From: Symbiodinium natans
Lineage: Eukaryota > Sar > Dinophyceae > Suessiales > Symbiodiniaceae
Length of the DNA stretch: 64,000 bases
Assembly (NCBI GenBank): GCA_905221605.1
Contig: CAJNDS010002079.1
Span: forward strand, 1,228,501 to 1,292,500
Reading direction: 5' to 3'
Under the pieces are notes generated by a model that saw nothing but the letters and a program-made list of their open reading frames with translations, did no database searches and was not told the DNA's origin. The position numbers and the translations under genes are program-made. Below, piece after piece: positions 55,801-64,000 of this stretch (the first letter of the stretch is position 1; every line of letters begins with the position of its first letter).

Positions 55801-56057
55801 TCTATAGTTTTTGAGATAGGACCAAGTCCGAGAACTTTTCGGAATAAGGCTGTGGGGGGAAGATCGTTCGGAGACCGCATGCCACGGCTGCAATGAGGAT
55901 AGGCCCTACCTGGAGCAACCTTGGACCTTGTCAAAGGTTTCGGGTTTAGGGTCTGGGGTCTAGGGTTCAATGATTTAGGTACCTTCCTCCTTTCTTGGTG
56001 ACTAGGCCAAAAGAAGCCGACCCTAGACTCTAAAGCCCAAACACCCTTAACCACGGG

Positions 56058-56130
56058 TCCCTAAACCCTAAACCCTAAACCCTAAACCCTAAACCCTAAA
56101 CCCTAAACCCTAAACCCCAAACACCAAACA
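56058..56130. repeat. CCCTAAA block with ACACCAA units
   Basis: Eight CCCTAAA copies, then CACCAAA units, leading to the next exon. Confidence 0.9.
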
Positions 56131-56148
56131 CCAAACACCCCAAAATAG

Positions 56149-56222
56149 GATGCTGGATTGCGGCTGCAGCACGGGCCGCTCGGGTGCGATCTTCCACTGG
56201 GTCGGCCATTTTGTCTTTGGGA
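56149..56222 (+). CDS. Candidate exon
   Basis: Acceptor CAAAATAG, donor GTTTAGGG. Carry 0>2: DAGLRLQHGPLGCDLPLGRP then FCLW. Confidence 0.45.
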
Positions 56223-56696
56223 GTTTAGGGGTTAGGGACCCATAAACCCTGGCCCTAGACTTTAGGTTTAGGGAATCCCAGAATCTACACCCTAGACACT
56301 AAACCCTAAACCCTAAACCCTAGGGGTAGGGACCCTCTAGTTCGGAATTTGAGGGTTTGGGGTTTGGGATTTGAGGTAGAAAGGGTTCAAAGGGTTTATA
56401 AGGCTTATAGGGTCTACCGGGCTGGGGATGTTTAAAGATTTAGGGTTTATAGGGTTATCGGGTTTAGGGTTGTTCTGGCTGGTTTTTCTGCAGGTGTGTG
56501 CTTGGGTTTTTTCAGGCCCTGGGGTTTGCAGTGACAGTAGCTTGAACATAGGTCTTGGGCACCTGTTTTGCCAAAGAGTCGCCTTGCAGTTTTGGTGATT
56601 CAGGGTGTAGGCCTGAGCCGAATAAATCCTGAACCTTGAGTCATAAAACCTACACCCTAAAGCCTGAACCTTGAACCTTGAACCCTAAACCTGCAG
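56223..56696. other. Intron with short repeat pieces
   Basis: Short TTTAGGG and CCCTAAA pieces (56225-56330), unique sequence, then CCTTGAA units and the acceptor AACCTGCAG. Confidence 0.5.
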
Positions 56697-56795
56697 CAAG
56701 AAATGGAAGATGATCATGGCAACGGCCACGGGCATAAGAAGAATGGACACGACTGGGTTTCCTGGAGACCTCGCCCTCGCCCCCGCCGCCGCGGG
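56697..56795 (+). CDS. Candidate exon, His/Arg-rich
   Basis: Acceptor AACCTGCAG, donor GTGCTT. 33 codons, carry 0>0: QEMEDDHGNGHGHKKNGHDW then VSWRPRPRPRRRG. After a TAA at 56808 the same frame is open again to about 56976 (PRQVYRGIITTKQHKRRIHM), so the exon may once have been longer. Confidence 0.45.
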
Positions 56796-57212
56796 GTGCT
56801 TGTCGTGTAACCCCGACAAGTGTACCGCGGAATCATTACCACGAAACAGCACAAAAGGCGAATTCACATGCGGCGTGCGCGTCCCGCACTCCACCTACTT
56901 CGTGGGTCTCGGATCAACTTTCATCACCGGCGGCAGCAGTGTACCACGGATTGGATACGCAGAGAGCTCGCATAATCATCGCCATATGAGACACTCTCCT
57001 TTTCCATCCCTTTCTCTCCTCTGCTCAGACAACTACCCACAATATCCCCTCTAATGATCCTTCTGTAGATGCAACGTAAACTCTCGCAAACACCCCTTCT
57101 AGCCAAGCTATCCGGCTTTACGGTTTGCTAAGCCCTATAAAACCCTAAACCTTATAGTTAGGTCGTAGCTGCCCATGACAATTCCAAGGTAGGCATCTTA
57201 GCCTTCGCTGAG

Positions 57213-57274
57213 GTGTGAGCCGTCTGCTTGGCTTGGCGAGCAGCCTGCCATCACAGGCGGCTTATGCTTTCAGG
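57213..57274 (+). CDS. Candidate exon
   Basis: Acceptor TTCGCTGAG, donor GTTTGG. Only the carry 2>1 frame is open: CEPSAWLGEQPAITGGLCFQ. Confidence 0.45.
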
Positions 57275-57294
57275 GTTTGGGATTTAGGGTTAAG

Positions 57295-57350
57295 TAGGGT
57301 TTAGGGTTTAGGGTTTAGGGTTTAGGGTTTAGGGTTTAGGGTTTAGGATT
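57295..57350. repeat. TTTAGGG block
   Basis: Seven copies. Confidence 0.9.
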
Positions 57351-57526
57351 TCAGGGCTTGTGTTGTTTTACTTGGGTACCAAGGGTCTTCTTCAGGGTTT
57401 AGGCTGTAGAACTGCAGGGTTGAGATTGTGAGTTGAGGGTTCGGGACTTAGAGTTTATAGGGTTTAGGGTTTAGGGTTTGGGCCTTGACCGCTCAAACCT
57501 CAAGCTCTGGGTGCATTCTTGCCCAG

Positions 57527-57609
57527 ACCTCCTCACCCTCCAGCCCCACCTCCAAGCCGAAACCCTACATCCAAAAGCCAAAACTTTTCAAAAGAGCTAC
57601 AAGCCGAGG
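57527..57609 (+). CDS. Gene H exon
   Basis: Acceptor TTCTTGCCCAG, donor GTTTAGGG. Carry 0>2: TSSPSSPTSKPKPYIQKPKL then FKRATSR. Pro/Ser/Lys-rich. Confidence 0.5.
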
Positions 57610-57842
57610 GTTTAGGGTTTAGGGTTTAAGGTTTAGGGTTTAGGGTTTAGGGTTTAAGTCCCCAAGCACTAAAATCTTAAACCCGAAGACTAGAACACTT
57701 CAACCATCAACTCTAATGGACCAGATCGCTTCAGCATCAACTCTAGTGAGGGTTATAGGTCGTAGGGTTGAGGGCTTGGGGTTGTTGAGGTGGGCTTAGA
57801 TGTTCTAGGTCCCCTCAAACGACCAGCCCTGACGATTGACAG

Positions 57843-57893
57843 GATCCCTCGCGTTCATCGATGGAGATTCTCGAGGCAACTGACCCCCAGAGG
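57843..57893 (+). CDS. Gene H exon
   Basis: Acceptor GATTGACAG, donor GTTTGG. The phase-matched frame (2>2) reads IPRVHRWRFSRQLTPR; the carry 0>0 frame reads DPSRSSMEILEATDPQR. Confidence 0.45.
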
Positions 57894-58042
57894 GTTTGGG
57901 GGCATAGGGTGTAGGGTTTAGGGTTTTAGGGTGTAGGGTGTAGGGTTTAGGCTCTAGGGGTGAACGCCCTAGGTGTGTATTGATGGGGAGGGGGCGGTGG
58001 TTGAAGAGAAAGGAGAGGTCCCGCCACCCCTGCCACCCACAG

Positions 58043-58085
58043 ATTCCCTGACTTCCCTACATTCCAAAAAAGCTACCACCTATAA
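58043..58085 (+). CDS. Gene H possible last exon, stop TAA
   Basis: Acceptor GCCACCCACAG. The phase-matched frame reads FPDFPTFQKSYHL and TAA (58083-58085). Another frame (SLTSLHSKKATTYKPPR) runs to a donor at 58099. Confidence 0.35.
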
Positions 58086-58219
58086 GCCCCCGAGACGGGT
58101 CTTGGGGCGGTTTGTGTTGGCGCGGTTTAGGGTTTAGGGTTCGGGGATAGGGTTTAGAGTGGAAGCAACCCCTGTACGCTTGCTCAATCCTCACGCTCCC
58201 CCTTCTCCGCCGTCCCAAG

Positions 58220-58270
58220 AAGCCTCCAACAACAGGGATTTGAAATGGGCCAAAAGCCCTGCACCCCTAA
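58220..58270 (+). CDS. Possible exon
   Basis: Strong pyrimidine tract and CCGTCCCAAG; ASNNRDLKWAKSPAPLNS. No clear donor. Confidence 0.25.
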
Positions 58271-58448
58271 ACTCCAACGAAGCCCTGAACCTCAAGCCAT
58301 GAACTCCAAGCCCCCAACGAAGCTCTAAACCCTGATGCATGCTGGTAGCTTGCTGCAGGGGTTTAGGGGCTAGGGTTTAGGCTTTAGGCTTCAGGCTTTA
58401 GGCGGGCTTTTGGCTTTAGGGTTTTCGTGCCCTATCCCTTGTGCTCAG

Positions 58449-58524
58449 CCTTCTCGCGACGGCCGGCGGTTTTTGGCCTGGCTTCGGATGATCGAGGCCG
58501 GAAAAAGAGGGCCCAGGCGTTTTG
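58449..58524 (+). CDS. Candidate exon
   Basis: Acceptor CCCTTGTGCTCAG, donor GTGTTTAGGG. Carry 0>1: PSRDGRRFLAWLRMIEAGKR then GPRRF. Confidence 0.55.
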
Positions 58525-58996
58525 GTGTTTAGGGTTTAGGGTTTAGGGTTCAGGGTTCAGGGTTTGGGGTTTGCGGTTTAGGGTTTGGGGTATAGGGCTC
58601 CAAGTATACAGGTAATACCTACATCGGGGTCGAAAGGCTATAAGTATGCCTACTTTGGGCTCTTTGGAGCCTTAGGCATTAGGGTTCAGAGTTTAGAGGT
58701 TTAGAGGGTTCAGGGTTTAGGGTTTAGGGTTTAGGGTTTAGGGCTTAGGGCTTAGGGTTTAGGGTTTGGGGCAAACCCCCAGGGTTTAGGGGCCCTATGC
58801 CTTGGGATATTCCCCCCTCAGATTCGCAGTTCCTTAGTAGGGATGATAGTAGTGGGCGCTATAGAAGCCTTATTGAGGACTGCTAGTAGAAGGGGAGCAC
58901 CCCCAAGCTTTTCCCGAAAAAGCTTAAACCCTATAGGGTTTAGGGTTCAGGGTTTAGGGTTTAGGGTTTAGGGTATACCCTAAATGCCCTTGGCAG
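58525..58996. other. Intron: TTTAGGG blocks and an M1 foldback
   Basis: TTTAGGG units at 58528-58590 and 58690-58770, the M1 element below, then TTTAGGG units 58935-58975. Confidence 0.7.
58801..58910. mobile_element. Foldback element, family M1 (diverged)
   Basis: CTTGGGATATTCCCCCC...GCAGTTCCTTAGTAGGGAT and GAGGACTGCTAGTAGAAGGG...CCCAAG. Confidence 0.7.
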
Positions 58997-59078
58997 GTGG
59001 ACGTCGTGGTCTTCGACATGGACTGCCCAGCACGTCGGTTGTCGGATTCAGGTTCGAGGATGTCCATGGGCTTGGAGG
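58997..59078 (+). CDS. Candidate exon
   Basis: Acceptor CCTTGGCAG; donors GTTCGA (59052) or GTCCGA (59079). Carry 0 frame: VDVVVFDMDCPARRLSDSGS then RMSMGLE. VVVFDMD looks like the first motif of HAD-type hydrolases but lacks the usual following Gly-Thr, so I do not assign it. The carry-1 frame is open too. Confidence 0.4.
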
Positions 59079-59269
59079 GTCCGAAGCCCTCAACCCTCAA
59101 ACCCTAAACCCAAACCCTAAACCCTGAACCCTGAACCCTGGACCCCTATGGCACTTATGCATGTGAAGCTCAGGTCTAGCAGGCTCATTTGTCTATGGAC
59201 GTATTGATGAGGGCCGTCTTCGGTCAACATCTGGGACAACTTCATGACCATCCTGTACACCTTTCCTAG

Positions 59270-59404
59270 GTAGCAATTCTGGCGGAGGGTTCGGCGCGGT
59301 TCGACCTCTCAGGCCGTCAGGGACTTACTCAAAGTTATCCCGTCCTAGGCCTTGGAGAGGACGAACCTCTCTCGTTGGATCCAGAAGCGATCCGTAAATC
59401 CTAG
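59270..59404 (+). CDS. Candidate last exon, stop TAG
   Basis: Acceptor TGTACACCTTTCCTAG, very strong. Carry 0, 44 codons: VAILAEGSARFDLSGRQGLT then QSYPVLGLGEDEPLSLDPEA, IRKS and TAG (59402-59404). TTTAGGG repeat starts about six bases after the stop. Other frames over parts of this stretch are also open. Confidence 0.5.
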   Translation, partial: VAILAEGSARFDLSGRQGLTQSYPVLGLGEDEPLSLDPEAIRKS

Positions 59405-59406
59405 AA

Positions 59407-59485
59407 GGTTTAGGGTTTAGGGTTTAGGGTTTAGGGTTTAGGGTTTAGGGTTTAGGGTTTAGGGTTTAGGGTTTAGGGTTTAGGG
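59407..59485. repeat. TTTAGGG array, about 11 copies
   Basis: Perfect heptamers directly after the stop codon above. Confidence 0.95.
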
Positions 59486-59533
59486 TCCCGAAAGTGATCG
59501 GCCGCCCGACTCATTCAATCCTCGCAAGGCCGA

Positions 59534-59570
59534 AGGCTTCGGGCTCCAGCGACAGCATGCCCGTTTTTTG
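59534..59570 (+). CDS. Possible exon
   Basis: Acceptor CGGGCTCCAG, then DSMPVFCLTAPN, donor GTTGAG. Weak. Confidence 0.2.
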
Positions 59571-59807
59571 TCTGACAGCCCCAAACGTTGAGGCAAAGCC
59601 GCAGCATCGCCCTAAACCCTAAACCCTCAACCCTAAACCCTAAACCTTGAACCCTGTATACTAGATGTAGTTCAGGGACTGATAACCTACGTCATGCTGC
59701 TTACACCACGTTTTGGGGGGCTCTCCTTTGTCTACTTGCAGCTAGGAGCCCGAAGCCCTAAACCCCAAACCCTAAACCCTAAGCCCCTCTCAAGAAACCG
59801 AAGACAG

Positions 59808-59895
59808 GATTGCACCATGGGCTCCGGGCACTGTGGTGGCGGGATCACCAAGGAGAATGGTCGCGAAGTGCAGAGGGCTTGGGGTTCATTATGGG
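59808..59895 (+). CDS. Gene I exon, possible start ATG 59817
   Basis: Acceptor CGAAGACAG, donor GTTCTT. Carry 0>1: DCTMGSGHCGGGITKENGRE then VQRAWGSLWG. ATG at 59817 follows GCACC, a fair start context, so this could be the first coding exon. Confidence 0.45.
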
Positions 59896-60164
59896 GTTCT
59901 TAAGAGCGGGGTTTAGGGTTTAGGGTTTAGGGTTTAGGGTTTAGGGCTTCCCAGGGTTCAGGACCCTATCTGGGCTTCAGGGTCTTGAGTCTTGTTGGGT
60001 TGAGGTTGGGGTTCGAGGCTTTTGCAGGTCGGAAGCCTAAATCCTGAACCCTGAACCCCAAACCCTAAACCCCAAACCCCAACCCCCCAACCCTAAACCC
60101 CAAGCCCTAAACCCTAAACCCTGAACCCTGAACCGGAAGGATCCGCTTACACCGACCGCCCCAG

Positions 60165-60228
60165 GGATTGGCAGAAAGGATCTTCAACCCAAAGTTCTAC
60201 CTGAAGACTCGGATGCAGTTCCTTTTGG
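60165..60228 (+). CDS. Gene I exon
   Basis: Acceptor CCGCCCCAG, donor GTTTAGGG. The phase-matched frame (1>2) reads IGRKDLQPKVLPEDSDAVPF; the carry-0 frame (GLAERIFNPKFYLKTRMQFL) is at least as protein-like. Confidence 0.5.
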
Positions 60229-60310
60229 GTTTAGGGTTTAGGGTTTAGGGTTTAGGGTTTAGGGTTTAGGGTTTAGGGTTCAGGGTTCAGGGTTCAGGGT
60301 TCAGGGTTCA
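60229..60310. repeat. TTTAGGG/TTCAGGG array
   Basis: Eight TTTAGGG copies followed by six TTCAGGG copies. Confidence 0.95.
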
Positions 60311-60527
60311 GGGTTAGGGTTTATGGTACGGAAAAAAAACCAGTAGCGCCAACAGGAACTACATTGCAGTCTTCGGTTCAACCCTCAGCCCTTAAACCCC
60401 AAACCCTAAACCCCCAAAATCCCCAAACCCTAAAACCCTAAACCCCAAAACTCCAAGTCCGTATATAAAGCCCTAAATCCCAAAACCCTAAACCCCAAAC
60501 CCCGAGACCCGACACTGTGGGTTATAG

Positions 60528-60619
60528 AAAGGACGAAGCCGCCAACTACATAGCCGGGGCGAGCCCGGATTTCGTGGAGGCGCTACGCCTCTTCGAGTCC
60601 ACAGGGCCCCGAGCTTTGT
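60528..60619 (+). CDS. Gene I exon
   Basis: Acceptor GGGTTATAG, donor GTAGGG. Carry 2>1: KDEAANYIAGASPDFVEALR then LFESTGPRAL. Helical and well formed. Confidence 0.55.
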
Positions 60620-60629
60620 GTAGGGTTTA

Positions 60630-60686
60630 GTAAACCCTAAACCCTAAACCCTAAACCCTAAACCCTAAACCCTAAACCCTAAACCG
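60630..60686. repeat. CCCTAAA block
   Basis: Eight copies. Confidence 0.95.
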
Positions 60687-61011
60687 TGCTTAGAGTTCAG
60701 GGTTTAGGGTTTAGGGTTTGGTGTTTGGGGTTTGGGGTTTAGGGTTGTGCTTGTGGTTTAGAGGTTAGAGTACAGCTTGGCTTTCTTCTGGCTGGCTCTT
60801 AGGACTTTAACCTTTTGGGTTCTTGTAGAAGCTGCTCCAAAACCCTTAAATAAGACGGTGTTTGGGGGTGGGGGCTGCCTTCGGGGTCAGGGTTTAGAGT
60901 TTTGGTGTGAAAAAGGTTCAGGGTTCAGGTCTTGCGGTGTAGGTTTAAGCATTACTGAGACATACTAGCAATGTAAGGTTTCTTTTTGGCTATTTTGAGC
61001 CCGCCCGTAGT

Positions 61012-61092
61012 TACCCTAAACCCTAAACCCTAAACCCTAAACCCTAAACCCTAAACCCTAAACCCTAAACCCTAAACCCTAAACCCTAAATT
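61012..61092. repeat. CCCTAAA array, 11 copies
   Basis: Perfect heptamers before the next exon. Confidence 0.95.
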
Positions 61093-61127
61093 AGGTTCCC
61101 TCCTTTCGTTCCCTAAGAGCTTTCCAG

Positions 61128-61174
61128 GCGCTTCAGCTCCTTGCTGCGGAGCCAGCCTCGCGGGCAGCAGAAGG
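61128..61174 (+). CDS. Gene I exon
   Basis: Pyrimidine tract and GAGCTTTCCAG; donor GTTTAGGG. The phase-matched frame (1>0) reads ASAPCCGASLAGSRR; the carry-0 frame reads ALQLLAAEPASRAAE. Confidence 0.45.
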
Positions 61175-62345
61175 GTTTAGGGGTTTTGGGGTTTAGGGTT
61201 TAGGGTTTGGGGTTTAGGGGTTTAGGGGTTTAGGGTTTGGGGTTTAGGGTTTTGGGGTTTAGGGTTTGGGGTTTGGGGTTTAGGGTTTGGGGTTTAGGGT
61301 TTAGGGTTTGGGGTTTTGGGGTTTGGGGTTTAGGGTTTGGGGTTTGGGGTTTAGGGTTTGGGGTTTTGGGTTTAGGTTTATATGGTTTGGGGTTTGGGTT
61401 TTGGGGTTAGGGGTTTTGGGGTTTGGGGGTTTAGGGTTTAGGGTTATATAGGGTTTGGGTTAGGGTTGGGGTTTAGGTTGTTAGGGTTTGGGGTTTTTGG
61501 GGTTTGGGGTTTGGGGGGGGTTAGGGGTTTAGGGTTTGGGGTGTAGGGTTTGGGGTTTAGGGGTTTAGGGTTTGGGGTTTAGGGTTTTAAGGGTTTAGGG
61601 TTTAGGGTTTAGGGGTTTAGGGTTTAGGTTTGGGGTTTAGGGTTTTGGGGTTTAGGGTTTGGGGTTTGGGTTTAGGGTTTTGGGGTTTGGGGTTTAGGGG
61701 TTTGGGGTTTAGGGTTTGGGTTTAGGGTTTGGGGTTTGGGGTTTAGGGTTTGGGGGGTTTAGGGTTTGGGGGTTTAGGGGGGTTTTTAGGGGGGGTTTGG
61801 GTGGGTTTAGGGTTTGGGGTTTGGGGTTTTAGGGGTTGGTTTAGGGTTTAGGGTTTAGGGTTTAGGGGTTTTGGGGTTGGGGTTTGGGTTTGGGGTTTAG
61901 GGTTTAGGGTTGGGGTTTTTGGGTTTGGGTTGTAGGGGTTTAGGGTTTGGGGTTTAGGGGTTTAGGGTTTGGGGTTAGGTTTTTGATTAGGGTTTGGGTT
62001 TTGGGGTTTGGGGTTTGGGGTTTAGGGGTTAGGGTTAGGGGGTTTAGGGTTTAGGGTTAGGGGTTTAGGGTTTAGGGTTTGGGGTTTAGGGTTTGGGGTT
62101 TAGGGTTTGGGGTTTGGGGTTTTGGGGTTTAGGGGTTTTGGGGTTTGGGGTTTAGGGTTTAGGGTTTTAGGGTTTGGGGTTTAGGGTTTGGGGGTTTAGG
62201 GGTTTAGGGTTTGGGGTTTAGGGGTTTGGGGTTTGGGGTTTTAGGGGTTTAGGGGTTTGGGGTTCAGGGTTTGGGGTTTAGGGTTTGGGGTTTTGGGGTT
62301 TGGGGTTTAGGGTTTGGGGTTTGGGGTTTGGGGTGTTTGGGGTTC
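61175..62345. repeat. Longest telomere-like tract, about 1.17 kb
   Basis: TTTGGGG and TTTAGGG in irregular alternation with TTTTGGGG and TTTAGGGG units, + strand G-rich throughout. There is no unique sequence inside. Confidence 0.95.
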
Positions 62346-62882
62346 TAGGGCTTAGGGAGCACGAAGCCCCAAGTAGGGTTCCGAGTCCTGGAAGGAGTGC
62401 TTAGGTCCTCAAGCCGAAGACCCATGGCTTGCAATCTGTGTTGTAGTCAGGGTTTGCGCTGGCCAGTTGCGACAACATATTCTGAAACGCTGAGCCCTAA
62501 ATCTGACCAAATTATAGTCCCTTGTAAATCTTGCGTTTCTGCACCAGTTTCGGCCCTGATGCTTTAGGGTGCCCCAAGTTGGGAACAACAACAATATGGA
62601 TTTGACAACTGGCCCTATGGCCCTTGTGGGTCATTGCATCCTGAAGGCGGACTCCCCCAAACCCCCCTCATTCTGCAGGGAATGAGGCGATATTCGGTCC
62701 TCTAAGATATATCCCCCTATGGAGCTCTTCAAGGGGTCTTTGTACTTGTATGTTATCCCCTCTAGAAGGCTCTAGAATGCTTTAAGGGATCTTAGGAGGG
62801 TACCCTATATATCCCCTCCATAGAGCCTTTTGAGGGATCTTAGGGTGGCCAGTAGGCTTCGCGAAGGACATTCGCCTTGCAG
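62346..62882. other. Unique spacer with several foldback pieces
   Basis: No supported exon. TAAGATATATCCCCCTATGG, CTCTAGAAGGCTCTAGA and TATATATCCCCTCCATAGAG look like arms of small foldback elements. Confidence 0.4.
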
Positions 62883-62972
62883 TGGCCACCAACAGCCTCA
62901 CGGCCGCAGTTGACCAACAACTGGCTCCGAAAGCGTTTTCCCCTACATCCGCTTAGGATTGAGGGTTTATGA
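62883..62972 (+). CDS. Gene I possible last exon
   Basis: Acceptor TTCGCCTTGCAG. The phase-matched frame (carry 0) reads WPPTASRPQLTNNWLRKRFP and ends at TGA 62970-62972. The carry-1 frame (ATNSLTAAVDQQLAPKAFSP) ends at TAG 62954-62956. Either is a terminal exon. Confidence 0.45.
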   Translation, partial: WPPTASRPQLTNNWLRKRFPLHPLRIEGL

Positions 62973-62974
62973 GG

Positions 62975-63436
62975 TGCCTAGAAGCCAAACCCCAAAACCC
63001 CAAGACCCTAAAACACAAACCCAAAACCCCAAAACCCCAAAACCCCAAAACCCCAAAACCCCAAAACCCCAAAGCCCCAAAGCCCCAAAGCCCCAAAGCC
63101 CCAAAGCCCCAAAGCCTAAACCCTAAACCCTGAAACAATTATACACCCTAAGCCCTAAACCCTCAACCACAAACCCTCAACCTTCAACCCTCAAACCTCA
63201 ACCCTCAACCTTAAACCCTGAAACTTAACCCCTAAACCCTAAACGCTAAACCCTAAACCCTAAACCCTAAACCCTAACCCTAAACCCTAAACCCTAAACC
63301 CTACACCCTAAACCCTAAACCCTAAACCCTGAACCCTGAACCCTAAACCCTAAACCCTAAACCCTAAACCCTAAACCCTAAACCCTAAACCCTAAACCCT
63401 AAACCCTAAACCCTAAACCCTAAACCCTAAACCCTA
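62975..63436. repeat. CCCCAAAA units then long CCCTAAA array
   Basis: CCCCAAAA and CCCCAAAG octamers (about 62985-63118), then degenerate units, then about 25 near-perfect CCCTAAA copies to 63436. The minus-strand frame at 62953-63138 is translated repeat. Confidence 0.95.
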
Positions 63437-63441
63437 CCCAG

Positions 63442-63521
63442 AGAGCGGGGCCCAGGCGATCCGGTTGAGTATGATCTCCCAGGGCAGAGTCGCGAGCGCG
63501 GGCCTGAGCCAGCTGTTTCGC
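63442..63521 (+). CDS. Candidate exon
   Basis: Acceptor CCCTACCCAG, donor GTTTAGGG. Only the carry 2>1 frame is open: ERGPGDPVEYDLPGQSRERG then PEPAVS. Perfect CCCTAAA left, TTTAGGG right. Confidence 0.55.
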
Positions 63522-64000
63522 GTTTAGGGTTTAGGGGTTTAGGGGTTTAGGGGTTTAGGGGTTTAGGGGTTTAGGGGTTTAGGGGTTTAGGGGTTTAGGG
63601 GTTTGGGGGTTTAGGGGTTTAGGGGTTTAGGGGTTTAGGGGTTTAGGGGTTTAGGGGTTTAGGGGTTTAGGGGTTTAGGGGTTTAGGGGTTTAGGGGTTT
63701 AGGGGTTTAGGGGTTCAGGGTTTTAGTGTGTTTAGGGGTTCAGAGGTTTAGGGGTTTAGGGGTTTAGGGGTTTAGGGGTTTAGGGGTTTAGGGGTTTAGA
63801 GGAGTTTAGGGTTTAGGGTTTCGGGCTAGGATGTAGGGTTTAGGGGTTAGGGGTTTAGGGGTTGGGGTTTAGGGGTTTGGGGTTTAGGGGTTTGGGGGTT
63901 TAGGGGTTTTGGGGTTTAGGGTTTAGGGGTTCAGGGCTTAGGGGTTAGGGTTTAGGGGTTTAGGGGTTTAGGGGTTTAGGGGTTTAGGGGTTTAGGGGTT
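63522..64000. repeat. TTTAGGGG octamer array running off the window
   Basis: About 50 TTTAGGGG units with few changes. It continues beyond the end of the sequence. Confidence 0.95.

Noticed and set aside
58997-59051. HAD-family phosphatase
   Set aside because: VVVFDMD fits the first motif, but the next residues (Cys-Pro) do not, and no other HAD motif was found in the adjacent islands.
59212-59269. Hydrophobic ion-channel-like exon (VNIWDNFMTILYTFP)
   Set aside because: The same bases form the pyrimidine tract and acceptor of a better exon at 59270, and the frame has stops just upstream.
62953-63138. Minus-strand protein of Gly/Phe/Leu/Trp repeats
   Set aside because: It is a translation of CCCCAAAA/CCCTAAA repeat.
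63522-64000. Chromosome end (true telomere) at the right edge
   Set aside because: The G-rich strand does run 5'->3' to the edge, but the unit is the octamer TTTAGGGG and equally pure arrays of both orientations occur internally. The window edge gives no evidence of a terminus.
1-64000. CRISPR array
   Set aside because: The regular repeats have no spacers of constant length, and the DNA is eukaryotic.
1-64000. Dinoflagellate spliced-leader sequence or SL RNA gene
   Set aside because: No copy of the conserved CCGTAGCCATTTTGGCTCAAG-type leader, described here only by its CCATTTTGG core, was found; near matches at 38962 and 56208 are coincidental.

Overview
This is nuclear DNA from a eukaryote. 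The dominant motif is the heptamer TTTAGGG (or its complement CCCTAAA), present in many short blocks from end to end. That telomere type occurs in plants, dinoflagellates and some other protists. Single-strand gene order, an occasional GC splice donor, very short exons and a copia-type LTR element make a dinoflagellate-like alveolate my best guess (inference, about 60 percent). I recognise no rRNA, tRNA or bacterial feature.

Layout. (1) Positions 1-14339 and 24226-64000 are a mosaic of about 30-190 base coding-like islands in telomere-like repeat. Most islands are preceded by CCCTAAA-type repeat ending in an AG acceptor and followed by a GT donor that opens TTTAGGG-type repeat. I read the islands as exons, all on the + strand, with introns whose two ends are complementary. 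Below, carry m>n means m bases of a split codon arrive from the previous exon and n leave. Several runs of islands have matching carries and end in a stop: gene A (1414-7064), gene C (26202-30778), gene D (30963-34188) and shorter runs at 48922-49267, 57527-58085 and 59808-62972. Gene B (7469-14339) is only partly consistent. Other islands are listed singly. None of these proteins is confidently recognised; exon 53791-53887 resembles the start of ribosomal protein uL16.

(2) Positions 14758-23601 hold an 8,844-bp LTR element with two 287-bp LTRs that look identical by eye. It has a 5-bp target duplication (CCCTA) in CCCTAAA repeat, a copia-style primer site matching the initiator tRNA anticodon arm, and a polypurine tract. 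Its interior is one huge reading frame (about 2,600 codons, two one-base frame breaks) with a WW domain, an S1-like domain, six CCCH zinc fingers and a SAM-like segment. I see no protease, integrase or reverse transcriptase.

(3) Between exons lie small foldback elements in several families, microsatellites, long G or C runs, and locally uniform arrays of variant telomere units (TTGAGGG, TTTTAGGG, CTTAGGG, TTTGGGG, TTTAGGGG).

Limits: exon calls were made by eye. A 60-100 base GC-rich island is often open in more than one frame, so single islands are uncertain; phase-matched runs are stronger. Exon function, gene starts and most gene boundaries are unresolved.
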